Shown here in pieces: positions 23,644 through 32,817 of a stretch of DNA of 64,000 nucleotides. The position numbers and the translations under genes are program-made. The notes under the pieces are model-generated. The model had not been told where the DNA came from. It did not search any database and saw nothing but the letters and a program-made list of their open reading frames with translations. The first letter of the stretch is position 1; every line of letters starts with the position of its first letter. The stretch comes from an uncultured bacterium (lineage in GTDB: Bacteria; Bacillota; Clostridia; Oscillospirales; Acutalibacteraceae), in the NCBI GenBank assembly GCA_949283655.1, contig CASDTH010000042.1, positions 1-64,000 of the forward strand. The letters are read 5' to 3'.

Positions 23644-25722
23644 TTAACTTGAAAGGCCCTTCTCTATAGCATTTGCGAGTGCATGTAGCCTATTCACTGC
23701 CCTTTCTCCATTACATAGCATATATGTCGTATTTTCTTCAGAACTAGCAGAACTCACAGATACCAATAGACCAACTTCAGGTTGAGAGAGAGTTTTGAAC
23801 ACCATGAGCAATTCATCCATTGACGGCGAAACATTCGTTGTCCTCAGGAGTAAAAACAAATCTCGTGGGGACAGACTGCCTAGGAGTTCTTGTTCCTGAC
23901 AAAGTTTTGCAACCACTTCAGAAATTATGTCCAGTTCTCTCTGTTTATTAGAGATAAGCTCATCAATTTGTGAAAGCCCATTTGGAACAATAAATAAAGA
24001 TGCAGTTTCCTGCAAGCTCAAGCCGAGTAAATGAGCAGAGCGAGCAATCTCCACCAATTCTGTGACAGTAATAAGCGCAAAATACTTTTTCTTTGCATGA
24101 TTGCGAATTGTATCTCCACTGAACCCCGGACCAATGATCGCTACATAATCAGCGTTATTCTTTTCCTTGTGTGTGTCAATCGCTACATCACTAATATCTG
24201 TATGGGAAACCATGCCACTGGTCTTAGATTTTCCATCAACAATCGCCGTAATGCTTTTGCCTTCATTGTCCTTCCAGCGAACAACAATATCCGTATTACC
24301 TGCTCCGCCAATCCGTTTTGCATCAAACCCCATGTATCGAAAAACTTCTGCAATTACTTCTTCAAACGCCACACCAGACGCCTTTCCTTCTGCCATTGGG
24401 TCGCATGATGCACGATGAAGCCGCTCAAAGAGTTGTCTCTCGTCAGGGATCGCTTTGTCTGCTTGGTTCTCATCAAGCGAAATGCTTTCCTTTTCAATTT
24501 CTTCGGGCGGCTCTCCTTGTAGTGGCAAACTGGATGCAAAAAGCATACCTGTTTGGGTCGCCTTTAAATGGAGATACTGAGGTTCCTCTAACAATCCCGC
24601 TTCAATTAAGAATCCAGCAATCCATCGAGCCTTTTCAGTGTTTATACCATATTTTTTCGAAATCGCATATAGATCGTTGCGAATAATATCATCTTTTGCA
24701 GAAACGACCATTTCACCCACGAACTTCATATTCGCATGAAGGATTCGGATAAAATCTAGATCATCCCCACTTCTAAGCCAAGCCTGTCCAGCGGCGGTAG
24801 CTTGGTATATATTCCGGCCAACTTCCTCCAAAAGTCCTGATGCCTTTAAGAAAGGCATCATCGAATCGACACTACTCTCTTTGAGATTAAATTGGCTTTC
24901 TATAAACTGAAAAAGATCTCCTCGTTTGACTCGATCAGAGGCGAATTGAATAATTAAGCGAAGATTTTCAATGCGATTTGGGCTCGGTACCCAAATGTTA
25001 TATGTGCAGCGCTTCTTGTGTAATTCCGGAGTGTCAGCTAACCTTTGAAGCAGAATGGCGATTTCGGAAGGCGGGTCTGATATTGCCACTTTACCCTTTT
25101 TACCATCAGTATCCACTAGAGCTTCTGGAGAAATGAGAAGCCATCCACTTAATACTTCTTCTCCTGCTTCTGTGATAGCCCATTTCCTGTTACCAACATC
25201 CTGTATGAGTTCCAAAACCTCAAGCCAATCCATTCTCCTGCGCGTATTACTTAGGTTAGACCAAGTCAAATTATAGTTTTTGTGTAACAGCGCGTCCACT
25301 TCTTCAACAGTTGCTGGTGCATAACGAATAATCGCGAGAACTTCACCAAACAGGCGGACCTTATTATGAATTATATTTGCAAGCACACACTGTGTTGGTT
25401 CATGTTGAAAAACAACGCCAATCTCGGTTAGGGATAATACACCACCCTGATTTCTTACCAGTCCCATACCCTTTAAAAATGCAGCATATGTGCGCCATGT
25501 TTGTAAATTCGGAATAGAGCTTATCTGAGGGTAGCTATCTAGCTCTACAGCTTGCCCATTTTCTACTAATCTCAGAAGTTTCCTTGTCAGAGTGAACCAG
25601 TCATGCTTACTCCCGCGAAGGTCAGGAATTGACCATGCTTTTTTGCGCCACTCAATTTTTTGGCGACTCGGGTCAGCTGAAAATATTTCCATATCAAAAA
25701 GGTTTCTTTCTTTAATTTCCAT
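23644..25722 (-). CDS. PD-(D/E)xK nuclease with repeated winged-helix-like units
   Basis: A 692-residue cytosolic protein, probably a restriction or defence endonuclease. The C-terminal third holds a PD-(D/E)xK fold: AFEEVIAEVFRYMGF (Glu454/455), GNTDIVV (Asp478) and VDGKSK (Asp496, Lys498), in the order and spacing of Mrr/restriction-type nucleases. The first 400 residues contain four similar wing-like turns: TEIG (99), TEAG (184), TAAG (309) and TQTG (389), each preceded by a GL-L or W-containing helix. This suggests four winged-helix DNA-reading units. No methyltransferase, helicase or specificity subunit is adjacent. Promoter at 25789-25817, GAGAGG before the ATG, terminator at 23439-23480: a single-gene transcript. 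Function is inferred. Confidence 0.75.
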   Translation of the reverse strand: MEIKERNLFDMEIFSADPSRQKIEWRKKAWSIPDLRGSKHDWFTLTRKLLRLVENGQAVELDSYPQISSIPNLQTWRTYAAFLKGMGLVRNQGGVLSLTEIGVVFQHEPTQCVLANIIHNKVRLFGEVLAIIRYAPATVEEVDALLHKNYNLTWSNLSNTRRRMDWLEVLELIQDVGNRKWAITEAGEEVLSGWLLISPEALVDTDGKKGKVAISDPPSEIAILLQRLADTPELHKKRCTYNIWVPSPNRIENLRLIIQFASDRVKRGDLFQFIESQFNLKESSVDSMMPFLKASGLLEEVGRNIYQATAAGQAWLRSGDDLDFIRILHANMKFVGEMVVSAKDDIIRNDLYAISKKYGINTEKARWIAGFLIEAGLLEEPQYLHLKATQTGMLFASSLPLQGEPPEEIEKESISLDENQADKAIPDERQLFERLHRASCDPMAEGKASGVAFEEVIAEVFRYMGFDAKRIGGAGNTDIVVRWKDNEGKSITAIVDGKSKTSGMVSHTDISDVAIDTHKEKNNADYVAIIGPGFSGDTIRNHAKKKYFALITVTELVEIARSAHLLGLSLQETASLFIVPNGLSQIDELISNKQRELDIISEVVAKLCQEQELLGSLSPRDLFLLLRTTNVSPSMDELLMVFKTLSQPEVGLLVSVSSASSEENTTYMLCNGERAVNRLHALANAIEKGLSS

Positions 25723-25788
25723 AGCAGCACGCCTCTCAAAAGAGTTTGGGATACAATTATTTTATCGTCTATTACTTTCATCGTTAAG

Positions 25789-25817
25789 ATAATAAATAGG
25801 CTAATGGGTATTGACAA
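25789..25817 (-). promoter_or_regulatory. Promoter of the nuclease gene
   Basis: On the minus strand, TTGTCA and TATTAT with a 17-base spacer, a near-consensus sigma-A promoter. Confidence 0.8.
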
Positions 25818-25887
25818 ACTTTCTGAAGATTGAATTAATAACAATAATATCTACTTTACTACCTTTAAAAATCAAAATTTTAGATGG

Positions 25888-26389
25888 ATGCTGGCTATAT
25901 GGCGGATTGGCGAACGGATTCACTTTTTCCGTCTCCTGCGGGGGATGACACAGAAATATCTCGGTATGGCGCTGGGCTTCCCGGAGAAGTCCGCTGATGT
26001 GCGCCTGGCACAGTACGAAACAGGATCAAGAACCCCTAAGGCAGACTTGACTGCTGCCCTGGCGCAGGTACTAGATGTCTCGCCCCATGCCCTCTCCGTC
26101 CCGGACATAGACTCCTATGGGGGGGCTCATGCACACCCTGTTTACCCTGGAGGATAACTACGGACTCAAGATCAGCGAGATAGATGGAGAAGTCTGCTTG
26201 AAGGTTGATGTGCGGAAGAACAAGGACGCCGCTCGACTGCACGAGATGCTCTGTTCCTGGCAGCAGACCGCTGCCATGCTGGAGGCGGGCGAAATTTCCA
26301 AAGAGGATTACGACAAGTGGCGCTACCACTATCCGGAGTTTGACAAAGCCCAGAACTATGTGAAGGTGCCGCCCCAGGACCTCTTTTGA
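25888..26389 (+). pseudogene. XRE-family regulator frameshifted in a G7 run
   Basis: The first frame (25888 onward) encodes an XRE helix-turn-helix domain (WRIGERIHFFRLLRGMTQKYLGMAL, Q in AQYETGSRTP) of a type common on clostridial mobile elements. After VPDIDSY it runs into a nonsense tail. The second frame, read through LMHTLFTLED and ending PPQDLF at 26389, continues the same family protein. The two frames meet at a run of seven G (26118-26124): removing one G joins them as one protein of about 165 residues. There is no good ribosome binding site at 25888, so the 5' end may also be damaged. A sequencing error in the homopolymer is possible. Confidence 0.8.
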
Positions 26390-26443
26390 CCCTCTCACTT
26401 GTAGGCCACAGGAGAGGCCGTTTGTTGCACAAAATAATAATAA

Positions 26444-26494
26444 AAAGAAAAAGAGAGCTAACTGACTAATCAAAATCAGTTAGCTCTCTTTTTG
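26444..26494. terminator. Bidirectional terminator
   Basis: AGAGAGCTAACTGA and TCAGTTAGCTCTCT form a 14-bp stem with a 10-base loop. TTTTTG follows on the plus strand, and TTTTTCTTTTTA follows on the minus strand, so it can end both the XRE relic and transcripts from guaA. Confidence 0.9.
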
Positions 26495-26586
26495 TGAATA
26501 ATGAAAAAATGTTACCAAATCGTTGCCACAGAGGGCATCAAGTCTTGAAAAACCCAGTAATCACGGGCTTTTCCGGGCCTCTGAAA

Positions 26587-27567
26587 TCATTCCCACTCAA
26601 TCGTTCCGACCGGCTTAGGAGTCAAGTCGTACAGGACGCGGTTGACGCCCGGGACTTCGCGCAGGATGCGATCGGTGATTTTTTGCAGGATCGCCCAATC
26701 GAGGCGTTCGATCGTTGCGGTCATGGCATCAACGGTATTCACGGCGCGGATAATCACCGGCCAATCAAAGCAGCGCACATTGTCACGCACGCCGACGGAC
26801 TTAAAATCCGGGATAACCGTAAAATACTGCCAAACCTTTTGATCAAGCCCCGCATTGTGGAACTCCTCACGCAAAATCGCATCCGATTCACGCACAGCCT
26901 CCAGCCGGTCGCGCGTAATCGCGCCCAGGCAACGCACTCCAAGGCCCGGGCCCGGGAACGGCTGGCGGTAAACCATGCCATCCGGCAGGCCAAGCGCCTT
27001 ACCGACAACACGAACCTCATCCTTAAAGAGCAGCTTGAGTGGCTCAACGAGCTCGAACTGGAGATCCTCCGGCAGGCCGCCAACGTTGTGGTGCGCCTTG
27101 ACGCCGTCGCTCTCGATGATATCGGGATAGATCGTGCCCTGTGCGAGGAACTCAATGCCCTCGAGCTTACGGGCCTCCTCCTCAAAAACACGGATAAACT
27201 CTGCCCCAATGATCTTGCGCTTTTTCTCCGGTTCCGCCACGCCAGCAAGCTTGTCCAAAAAGCGGTCGACAGCATCCACATAAATCAAGTTGGCGTCCAT
27301 CTGATTGCGGAAGACCTCGATCACCTGCTCCGGCTCGCCCTTGCGCAGCAGGCCGTGGTTGACATGGACGCACACAAGCTGCTTGCCGATCGCCTTGATC
27401 AGCAGGGCCGCGACAACCGACGAATCCACGCCGCCGGATAGAGCCAGCAGCACCTTCTTGCCACCCACCTGCTTCTGAATAGCTGCCACCTGCTCGGTGA
27501 TAAACGCGTCAGCCAAGGCAGGTGTCGTAATCCGCTCCATCGTATCGGGGCGTTTACACAGTTCCAT
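26587..27567 (-). CDS. guaA: GMP synthase ATP-pyrophosphatase subunit (no glutaminase domain)
   Basis: A 326-residue enzyme converting XMP to GMP. It contains the ATP-PPase P-loop SGGVDSS (44-50) and the C-terminal GMP synthase dimerisation domain, ending KPVGTIEWE with the [10 protein letters not shown] motif in between. The class I glutamine amidotransferase domain (about 190 residues) that forms the N-terminus of most bacterial GuaA proteins is absent. This gives the two-subunit GuaAb form better known from archaea. Ammonia would come from a separate glutaminase subunit or free ammonia; none is encoded beside it. The start is the second ATG of ATGATG after GGAGGG; the frame is open to 27612 and overlaps ddh. 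Confidence 0.88.
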   Translation of the reverse strand: MELCKRPDTMERITTPALADAFITEQVAAIQKQVGGKKVLLALSGGVDSSVVAALLIKAIGKQLVCVHVNHGLLRKGEPEQVIEVFRNQMDANLIYVDAVDRFLDKLAGVAEPEKKRKIIGAEFIRVFEEEARKLEGIEFLAQGTIYPDIIESDGVKAHHNVGGLPEDLQFELVEPLKLLFKDEVRVVGKALGLPDGMVYRQPFPGPGLGVRCLGAITRDRLEAVRESDAILREEFHNAGLDQKVWQYFTVIPDFKSVGVRDNVRCFDWPVIIRAVNTVDAMTATIERLDWAILQKITDRILREVPGVNRVLYDLTPKPVGTIEWE

Positions 27568-27608
27568 CATAATCCCTCCATTTTGATATTCTGAGTCAAA
27601 TAAAACCC

Positions 27609-28592
27609 TCACAGCAATGTTGCACGCAGCTGCTCTGCATCGGCCGGATGCAGATAGGCCGGCGCGATATCCAGCACCGTCTTGCAGCCAGTCTGCCCCT
27701 CCTGGTGGAGCCGGTAGGCAGCGCGGGCGTAGGCAGTGAGCACACTGGAGGTGAATTCCGGATTGGAATCGAGCTTCAGGCTGTATTCAATGATGTGGCG
27801 ATGCTCCTGCTCCCATCCGGTCACGCCACAGCGGAACACCATGCCGCCGTGCGGAATACCGCTGTGATTTTTTTGCATCTCTTCCTCGCTGATGAAGTGG
27901 ACGGTGGTATCATAATCCGCAAAGTAATTCGGCATGGTTTTGATTGCGGTTTCAATTTTGGCCAAATCCGCGCCCTCCTCGGCAACGACGAAGCACTCGC
28001 GCGTATGCTTCTCACGCGTGGTAAGCATGGGATTCTCCCCCCTGCGCACACGCTCCAACGCAGATTCCACCGGAATGGTATATTGTCGTGCATCCTTGAC
28101 GCCCTCTATGCGGCGAACCGCATCAGAATGCCCCTGGCTGACGCCCTTGCCCCAGAAGGTGTAATCCTGCCCATTCGGAAGGATTGCCTGCGCAAGCGCA
28201 CGGTTGAGAGAAAACATGCCAGGATCCCAACCCACGGAGATAACCCCCACCGTGCCCGCCTGCTTGCAGGCTGCATCTACCTGGCTGAAATGCTCCGGGA
28301 TTTTGGCATGGGTATCGAAGCTATCGATCACGTTAAAATACCGTGCCAGCGCTGGCGTTTGTTTTGGCAGATCGTTGGCGCTGCCGCCGCAGAGGATCAT
28401 CACATCAATCTGATCCTTCAGCTTTTCCGCGTCGCTCATGTGGTAAACGGGGGTGCCCGTGTGCGTCTGAATCGATGCAGGCTCACGCCGTGTGAGCAGC
28501 GCAACAAGCTCCATATCCGGAGCATGCTGCACAGCGCACTCCACGCCGCGGCCCAAATTCCCATACCCTGCGATACCAATCCTGATTTTCAA
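27609..28592 (-). CDS. ddh: meso-Diaminopimelate dehydrogenase
   Basis: A 327-residue NADPH-dependent enzyme that makes meso-diaminopimelate from tetrahydrodipicolinate in one step for lysine and peptidoglycan synthesis. The N-terminal Rossmann motif is [11 protein letters not shown]. The family segments [15 protein letters not shown] and [15 protein letters not shown] are clear. Length matches the family. The start is TTG at 28592 with AAAGGA upstream; no in-frame ATG is better placed. It is transcribed with guaA, 41 bases ahead of it, from the promoter at 28735-28763. Confidence 0.92.
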   Translation of the reverse strand: MKIRIGIAGYGNLGRGVECAVQHAPDMELVALLTRREPASIQTHTGTPVYHMSDAEKLKDQIDVMILCGGSANDLPKQTPALARYFNVIDSFDTHAKIPEHFSQVDAACKQAGTVGVISVGWDPGMFSLNRALAQAILPNGQDYTFWGKGVSQGHSDAVRRIEGVKDARQYTIPVESALERVRRGENPMLTTREKHTRECFVVAEEGADLAKIETAIKTMPNYFADYDTTVHFISEEEMQKNHSGIPHGGMVFRCGVTGWEQEHRHIIEYSLKLDSNPEFTSSVLTAYARAAYRLHQEGQTGCKTVLDIAPAYLHPADAEQLRATLL

Positions 28593-28734
28593 TGTGACCG
28601 GTCCTTTCTCTTTCGATTTTTCAAGCCATGCGCGATTGTGTCACACCTGGGCCCAACTTTCGGCATATGATCGCGATTGCCACAATGAGCGGTATAGCCG
28701 CATCGAATGCCTCATGTTTTAAAATCTGGTATCT

Positions 28735-28763
28735 ATTATATCATAGAGCAAACATCCTGAAAA
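28735..28763 (-). promoter_or_regulatory. Promoter of ddh-guaA
   Basis: On the minus strand, TTTTCA and TATAAT with a 17-base spacer. The 140-base leader before ddh has no structure I could assign to a known riboswitch. Confidence 0.7.
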
Positions 28764-28843
28764 GCGTTCGTTTTTCACAAATCCGTGCCCTTCATAGGAG
28801 GTATTCTCAGCGAATGTCCCGGAGATTCCCACCCTGACATAGG

Positions 28844-28881
28844 CAAAAAATGAGCCGGAGCAAAGCAAGCTTTGCCCCGGC
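28844..28881 (-). terminator. Terminator of tmRNA
   Basis: GCCGGGGCAAAG and CTTTGCTCCGGC pair on the minus strand (one G-T pair), followed by TCATTTTTT, directly after the tmRNA 3' end. Confidence 0.9.
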
Positions 28882-28882
28882 G

Positions 28883-29231
28883 TGGTGGAGATGGCGGGAA
28901 TCGAACCCGCGTCCGAAAGCCCATCCGCACAACTTTCTACGAGCGTATCCGGTCTACTAAGATTCCCCTCAGCGCCCGCCAGCCGGCAGGCTGGCGCTTA
29001 CGGTAGCCTCCCAGTCATGACAGGGGCGGAGGCCAGCCCCTGTTCACGTTCCCTGCTAATCGACGCCCAAGCCTAAGCCGCAGGACTCAAAGGCAGGACG
29101 CAGGCTTAAGCAGCCTGTAACGAAACTTTATTGTTGTCGTTTATTCTTTAAAAAGTGCGGCTTTTCAAGCGGTTCCGCGCCGCTGCTCGCTTATCGTGCT
29201 TCAAAACCCCCGTCGAAATCCTTTCATCCCC
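28883..29231 (-). ncRNA. ssrA: Transfer-messenger RNA
   Basis: The minus strand starts GGGGATGAAAGGATTTCGAC, the conserved tmRNA 5' sequence. It ends with a T-arm (GGTTCGATTCCCGCC) and an acceptor strand CATCTCC followed by encoded ACCA. The 7-bp acceptor stem pairs correctly (with one G-U). An internal open frame encodes the proteolysis tag ending NDNNKVSLQAA before a TAA stop. The residue preceding it, at the resume codon, reads ATA, which is unusual and not certain. The length of about 349 nt is normal. It rescues stalled ribosomes with SmpB, encoded 16 bases upstream on the same strand. Confidence 0.96.
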
Positions 29232-29247
29232 CGATTCAATAAAATGG

Positions 29248-29721
29248 TTAACGCTGCCGCTCCTTCAGAGAGCGCTGGATATCGCGCGCCGCTGCCTTGC
29301 GGGCCATATCCTCGCGCTTGTCGTAATTTTTCTTGCCCTTGCACAACCCCACCTGCACCTTAACCCGCCCTTTTTTGAAATAGGCTGAAAGAGGGATCAG
29401 CGCATAGCCCTGCTGCTTAATCAAGCCATAAAGGCGGTTAATCTCCCGCTTATGCATAAGCAGCCGCTTCACACGCATCGGGTCGCGGTTAAAAATATTC
29501 CCTTGCTCATAGGGGCTGATGTGCATACCATTGACGAATATTTCGCCATCCTTGATAGAGCACCAAGCATCCTTTAAATTCACGCGCCCCTGCCGCACGG
29601 ATTTGACCTCTGTGCCAAACAGCTCGATGCCGGCCTCCGTGCTTTCGATTACGAAATAGTCGTGAAAGGCCTTTTTGTTATTGGCAACGGTTTTGCATTC
29701 ACTTTTTTGAGCGCCTGCCAC
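29248..29721 (-). CDS. smpB: SsrA-binding protein SmpB
   Basis: A 157-residue RNA-binding protein that carries tmRNA into stalled ribosomes. The SmpB barrel is recognisable from [28 protein letters not shown] residues through [30 protein letters not shown] and the basic C-terminal tail ([10 protein letters not shown]...), which acts in the ribosome decoding centre. Normal length. It lies immediately upstream of ssrA. Confidence 0.95.
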   Translation of the reverse strand: MAGAQKSECKTVANNKKAFHDYFVIESTEAGIELFGTEVKSVRQGRVNLKDAWCSIKDGEIFVNGMHISPYEQGNIFNRDPMRVKRLLMHKREINRLYGLIKQQGYALIPLSAYFKKGRVKVQVGLCKGKKNYDKREDMARKAAARDIQRSLKERQR

Positions 29722-29827
29722 GGCCTTTCCCTCCCTTTGGCCGGATTCCCTGCCGGATAATGAATTATATCATACAAAAAACACTTGTCAAGCAAAAGCG
29801 CACGAATAATGTTTTCCAGCGCCGCCA

Positions 29828-30427
29828 TCAGATGACCTGCCGCCCCTCCAGCGCGCGGGAGAGCGTCACCTCATCTGCATATTCGAGGTCAGCGCCCACC
29901 GGCACACCGTAGGCCAGACGGGTCACCTTGACGCCCATGGGCTTGAGCAAGCGGGAGATATACATCGCCGTCGCCTCGCCTTCCACGGTCGGGTTCGTCG
30001 CCATGATAACCTCATCCACCTCCTCATTCAGGCGGGCGAGCAGCTCCTTGATGGCGAGCTGATCCGGCCCAACGCCGTTCATAGGGGAAATTGCACCATG
30101 CAGGACATGATACGTGCCCTCGTATTCATGCGTGCGCTCAATGGCGAGCACATCGCGCGGATCCTCCACTACGCAGATCTTCGTCTTATCCCGCGCAGGA
30201 TTGCCGCAGACAGAGCAGAGCTCCGCATCCGTCAGGTTGCAGCAGATTTTGCAGCGGTGGATTTTTTCATGCGCATCTGTGATTGCCTGCGCAAAGCTCT
30301 TGGCCTCCGCGTCGGGCAGGCCGAGCACATAAAACGCCAGCCGCTGCGCACTTTTGCGCCCAATGCCTGGCATCCGTTCGAATTGCTCAATCAGCCGCGA
30401 CAGAGCGGCCACCTGATACCCTGCCAT
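29828..30427 (-). CDS. recR: Recombination protein RecR
   Basis: A 199-residue recombination mediator of the RecFOR pathway. It has an N-terminal helix-hairpin-helix (RMPGIGRKSAQRLAFYVL), a four-Cys zinc finger (CKICCNLTDAELCSVC) and a Toprim domain (VVEDPRDVLAIERTHEY, then TNPTVEGEATA). It is 3 bases after ybaB, in the classical dnaX-ybaB-recR operon. Confidence 0.95.
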   Translation of the reverse strand: MAGYQVAALSRLIEQFERMPGIGRKSAQRLAFYVLGLPDAEAKSFAQAITDAHEKIHRCKICCNLTDAELCSVCGNPARDKTKICVVEDPRDVLAIERTHEYEGTYHVLHGAISPMNGVGPDQLAIKELLARLNEEVDEVIMATNPTVEGEATAMYISRLLKPMGVKVTRLAYGVPVGADLEYADEVTLSRALEGRQVI

Positions 30428-30430
30428 CGC

Positions 30431-30775
30431 TTAAAACAGGCCTCCTGGCATACCGGGAAGATTCAGCCCGCCGGTGATCTTGCCCATCTCGCGCTCTGAG
30501 GCCTCGTCCGCCTTGCGCATCGCCTCATTGATGGAGGCGATCAGCAGATCCTGCAGCATCTCAATATCCTCTGGGTCAACAATCTCCGGTTTCATATCGA
30601 TCTTGACCACCTCATGCTTACCGTTCACCGTTACCTCGACCGCTCCGCCGCCTGCGCCCGCCGTGTATTCAGCGGCTTCGCATTCCGCCTGGACGCGCGC
30701 CATTTCCTCCTGCATCTTCTGAATCTGCTTCATCATATTGCCGCTGTTGCCAGCGTTCGGGATCCTTGCTTTCAT
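30431..30775 (-). CDS. YbaB/EbfC nucleoid-associated protein
   Basis: A 114-residue DNA-binding protein of the YbaB/EbfC family. It begins with a Met/Gly-rich stretch, then the [16 protein letters not shown] helix and the [29 protein letters not shown] core (shown in part), then a [16 protein letters not shown] helix. Gene order with dnaX and recR supports the call. It starts 41 bases after dnaX. Confidence 0.93.
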   Translation of the reverse strand: MKARIPNAGNSGNMMKQIQKMQEEMARVQAECEAAEYTAGAGGGAVEVTVNGKHEVVKIDMKPEIVDPEDIEMLQDLLIASINEAMRKADEASEREMGKITGGLNLPGMPGGLF

Positions 30776-30816
30776 CTACTCTTCCTCCAAATTCTAGTTC
30801 TTTCCGCATCATTAGG

Positions 30817-32529
30817 CTATCGGATTTCTGTTTCCACCTGCGCATCATTCAGGCGGCCCAGCAGGTCATCGAGCGGGTCGGCTTTTTTCTTTGGCTCTTG
30901 CTTCTCGCCGCCGCTGTAAAGGCCCAAGCGGTATTTGTGCCCTGTCACACGGAGCACCGCTTCTTTTACGGCTGAGGAATGGTTCCCCTGCCGGATAAAA
31001 CTGCCCAGCAGCGGGTTGCCTGACTGGATGAGCACAAACTCCCCACGAAAAAATGCGCTGGAGCCAGATAAAATGCCTGCGATCGGTTTATCAATTTCCG
31101 ATAAAACCGAGAGCACCTGCGGCCATTTCAGAAAGGCTTCGTCCCCCTCCTGCTCAACCTGAGGCTCCGATTCCTCCGGCCGTTCCTTTTCGGCGGGCGG
31201 CTCAGGCGCAGCAGTTGGCTGAGGCCTGGAAGCGCGGGCCTGTTCTTGCGCCGCATCTCGCCGCGGCATAGCCTCAGGCGGCACTGGCGATAACTCCGGG
31301 CTTGCCGGAGCAGAGGCGGCTTTTTCTGCTGCCACGGGGGCGGGTGCATTCACAGGAGCTGCCTGTGGAGCTACCGCAACGCGCCCGGTGTGCATTGCTT
31401 GCTCAAGCGCCTCAATGCGCCTGAGCAGCGCGGTGTTATCTGTGCAGAGCGCAGGTGTGGCAAGCTTGATCAGCGCCATTTCCATCTCAATGCGGCGGTT
31501 CACACCGGCGCGCATACGCTCTAATGTGCCCTGCAATAAATCGAGTGCGGCGAGAATCGCTTCCATCGAAAACCCCTCCGCCTCGGAGCGGATCTGCTTA
31601 AGCTCACTCTCCGTGCAGATAATTAGCTCCCCAGGCTCCGGCACCGTTTTGGCAATCATCAGGTTACGGAAGTGATCGATCAGATCGCCACACAGCCGCT
31701 CCATATCGCAGGAGCCCTGGTGCAGCTCATCCAGCAGGGCAAGCGCCCTCGCGCTGTCGCCTGCACGGATCGCGGAGGAAAGCTGATAAAGATGATCCCG
31801 GCCCGCAAGCCCTGCCGCCTCGCTGACCACCTCTACCGTGATCTTACTAGAGCGCCCGGCGCATTGATCGAGGATGGAGAGCGCATCGCGCAGCGCGCCA
31901 TCCGCAATGCGGGCGATGAGAAGAGCAGCGTCATGCGCGAGCACCATGCCCTCCTGCCCGGCCACATATTCCAGCCGGGCCGCGATATCCTCCGGCGGAA
32001 TCCGCCGGAAATCAAACCGCTGGCAGCGGGAAAGGATCGTTGCAGGGAGCTTATGCACCTCCGTAGTCGCTAGGATAAACAAAACATAGGAGGGCGGCTC
32101 CTCCAGCGTTTTTAGCAGTGCATTGAATGCACCGATGGAAAGCATATGCACCTCGTCAATGATATACACGCGGTATTTCGCTGCAACCGGAGTAAAGCTC
32201 GCTTCCTCGCGCAGGTCACGGATGTTATCTACGCCATTGTTACTTGCCGCATCGATCTCAATGACATCTAAAATAGAGCCGTTGTCGATCCCCCGGCAAA
32301 TTTCGCACGCGTTGCATGGGTTCCCATCCACAGGGTGCAGGCAGTTGACTGCCTTGGCAAGAATTTTGGCGCACGTAGTCTTGCCCGTGCCGCGTGAGCC
32401 GGTGAAAAGATAGGCGTGCGAAAGCCTCCCCTCCTGAAGCTCATGGCGCAGCGTATCCGTCACATGCGGCTGCCCCGCAACGTCGGAAAACACCTGCGGG
32501 CGCCATTTTCGATAGAGCACCTGATACAA
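30817..32529 (-). CDS. dnaX: DNA polymerase III subunits gamma and tau
   Basis: A 570-residue clamp-loader ATPase. It begins YQVLYRKWRPQ, with Walker A GSRGTGKTT, the four-Cys zinc module (CLHPVDGNPCNACEIC), Walker B IIDEVHML, sensor 1 FILATTE and the SRC Arg finger (ILSRCQRFDF). Residues about 375-470 are an Ala/Pro/Glu-rich linker, with a tau-like C-terminal domain after it. The start is TTG at 32529, preceded by AAGGGGG and placing YQVLYRKWRP directly at the N-terminus as in relatives; the frame is open to 32556. The SRP RNA gene ends 41 bases upstream. Confidence 0.95.
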   Translation of the reverse strand: MYQVLYRKWRPQVFSDVAGQPHVTDTLRHELQEGRLSHAYLFTGSRGTGKTTCAKILAKAVNCLHPVDGNPCNACEICRGIDNGSILDVIEIDAASNNGVDNIRDLREEASFTPVAAKYRVYIIDEVHMLSIGAFNALLKTLEEPPSYVLFILATTEVHKLPATILSRCQRFDFRRIPPEDIAARLEYVAGQEGMVLAHDAALLIARIADGALRDALSILDQCAGRSSKITVEVVSEAAGLAGRDHLYQLSSAIRAGDSARALALLDELHQGSCDMERLCGDLIDHFRNLMIAKTVPEPGELIICTESELKQIRSEAEGFSMEAILAALDLLQGTLERMRAGVNRRIEMEMALIKLATPALCTDNTALLRRIEALEQAMHTGRVAVAPQAAPVNAPAPVAAEKAASAPASPELSPVPPEAMPRRDAAQEQARASRPQPTAAPEPPAEKERPEESEPQVEQEGDEAFLKWPQVLSVLSEIDKPIAGILSGSSAFFRGEFVLIQSGNPLLGSFIRQGNHSSAVKEAVLRVTGHKYRLGLYSGGEKQEPKKKADPLDDLLGRLNDAQVETEIR

Positions 32530-32570
32530 TAAAAGCGCCCCCTTTCCGCTCGCCAAGCCCCTAATAAAAA

Positions 32571-32756
32571 GGCAAAGCGAACCGTTTACTTGGTCATGCA
32601 GCGGACAGGCAGACTGTGGCGCACAGTGCTAACTGCTTAATGCTGCTCGGTTCCCCGCCTGACATGGTTCACAGCGCCCCGCCGCACAGGACCCACCCGC
32701 CACATGACCAAATAAATGCTTCGCTCTGCCAAAGCTTGAGGCGAAAGCGCCTCTAA
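32571..32756 (-). ncRNA. ffs: Signal recognition particle RNA
   Basis: On the minus strand, the apical SRP domain is recognisable as GTGAACCATGTCAGGCGGGG followed by AACCGAGCAGC, the conserved Ffh-binding loop region. Long complementary arms (GGCAGAGCG and TTTGGTCATG near the 5' end; CATGACCAA and CGCTTTGCC near the 3' end) build the long helix 5. A T tract after the 3' arm ends the transcript. The location just upstream of dnaX is the standard Firmicute position. With the promoter at 32763-32791 the RNA would be about 185 nt: longer than the E. coli type and shorter than the Bacillus type. A short GAGGCGCTTTCGCCTC hairpin stands at the 5' end. Confidence 0.88.
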
Positions 32757-32762
32757 GTTGAT

Positions 32763-32791
32763 ATTATAATCTATTTTTCCCCGAAAGGCAA
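32763..32791 (-). promoter_or_regulatory. Promoter of SRP RNA
   Basis: On the minus strand, TTGCCT and TATAAT with a 17-base spacer. The transcript start would fall about 7 bases downstream, near 32756. Confidence 0.85.
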
Positions 32792-32817
32792 GTGAAAAAA
32801 CAGATTACAGGCTCCAG

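Noticed and set aside
27648..28670. A 340-codon plus-strand frame opposite ddh
   Set aside because: The minus strand encodes a complete diaminopimelate dehydrogenase; the other frame has no start signal or recognisable domain.
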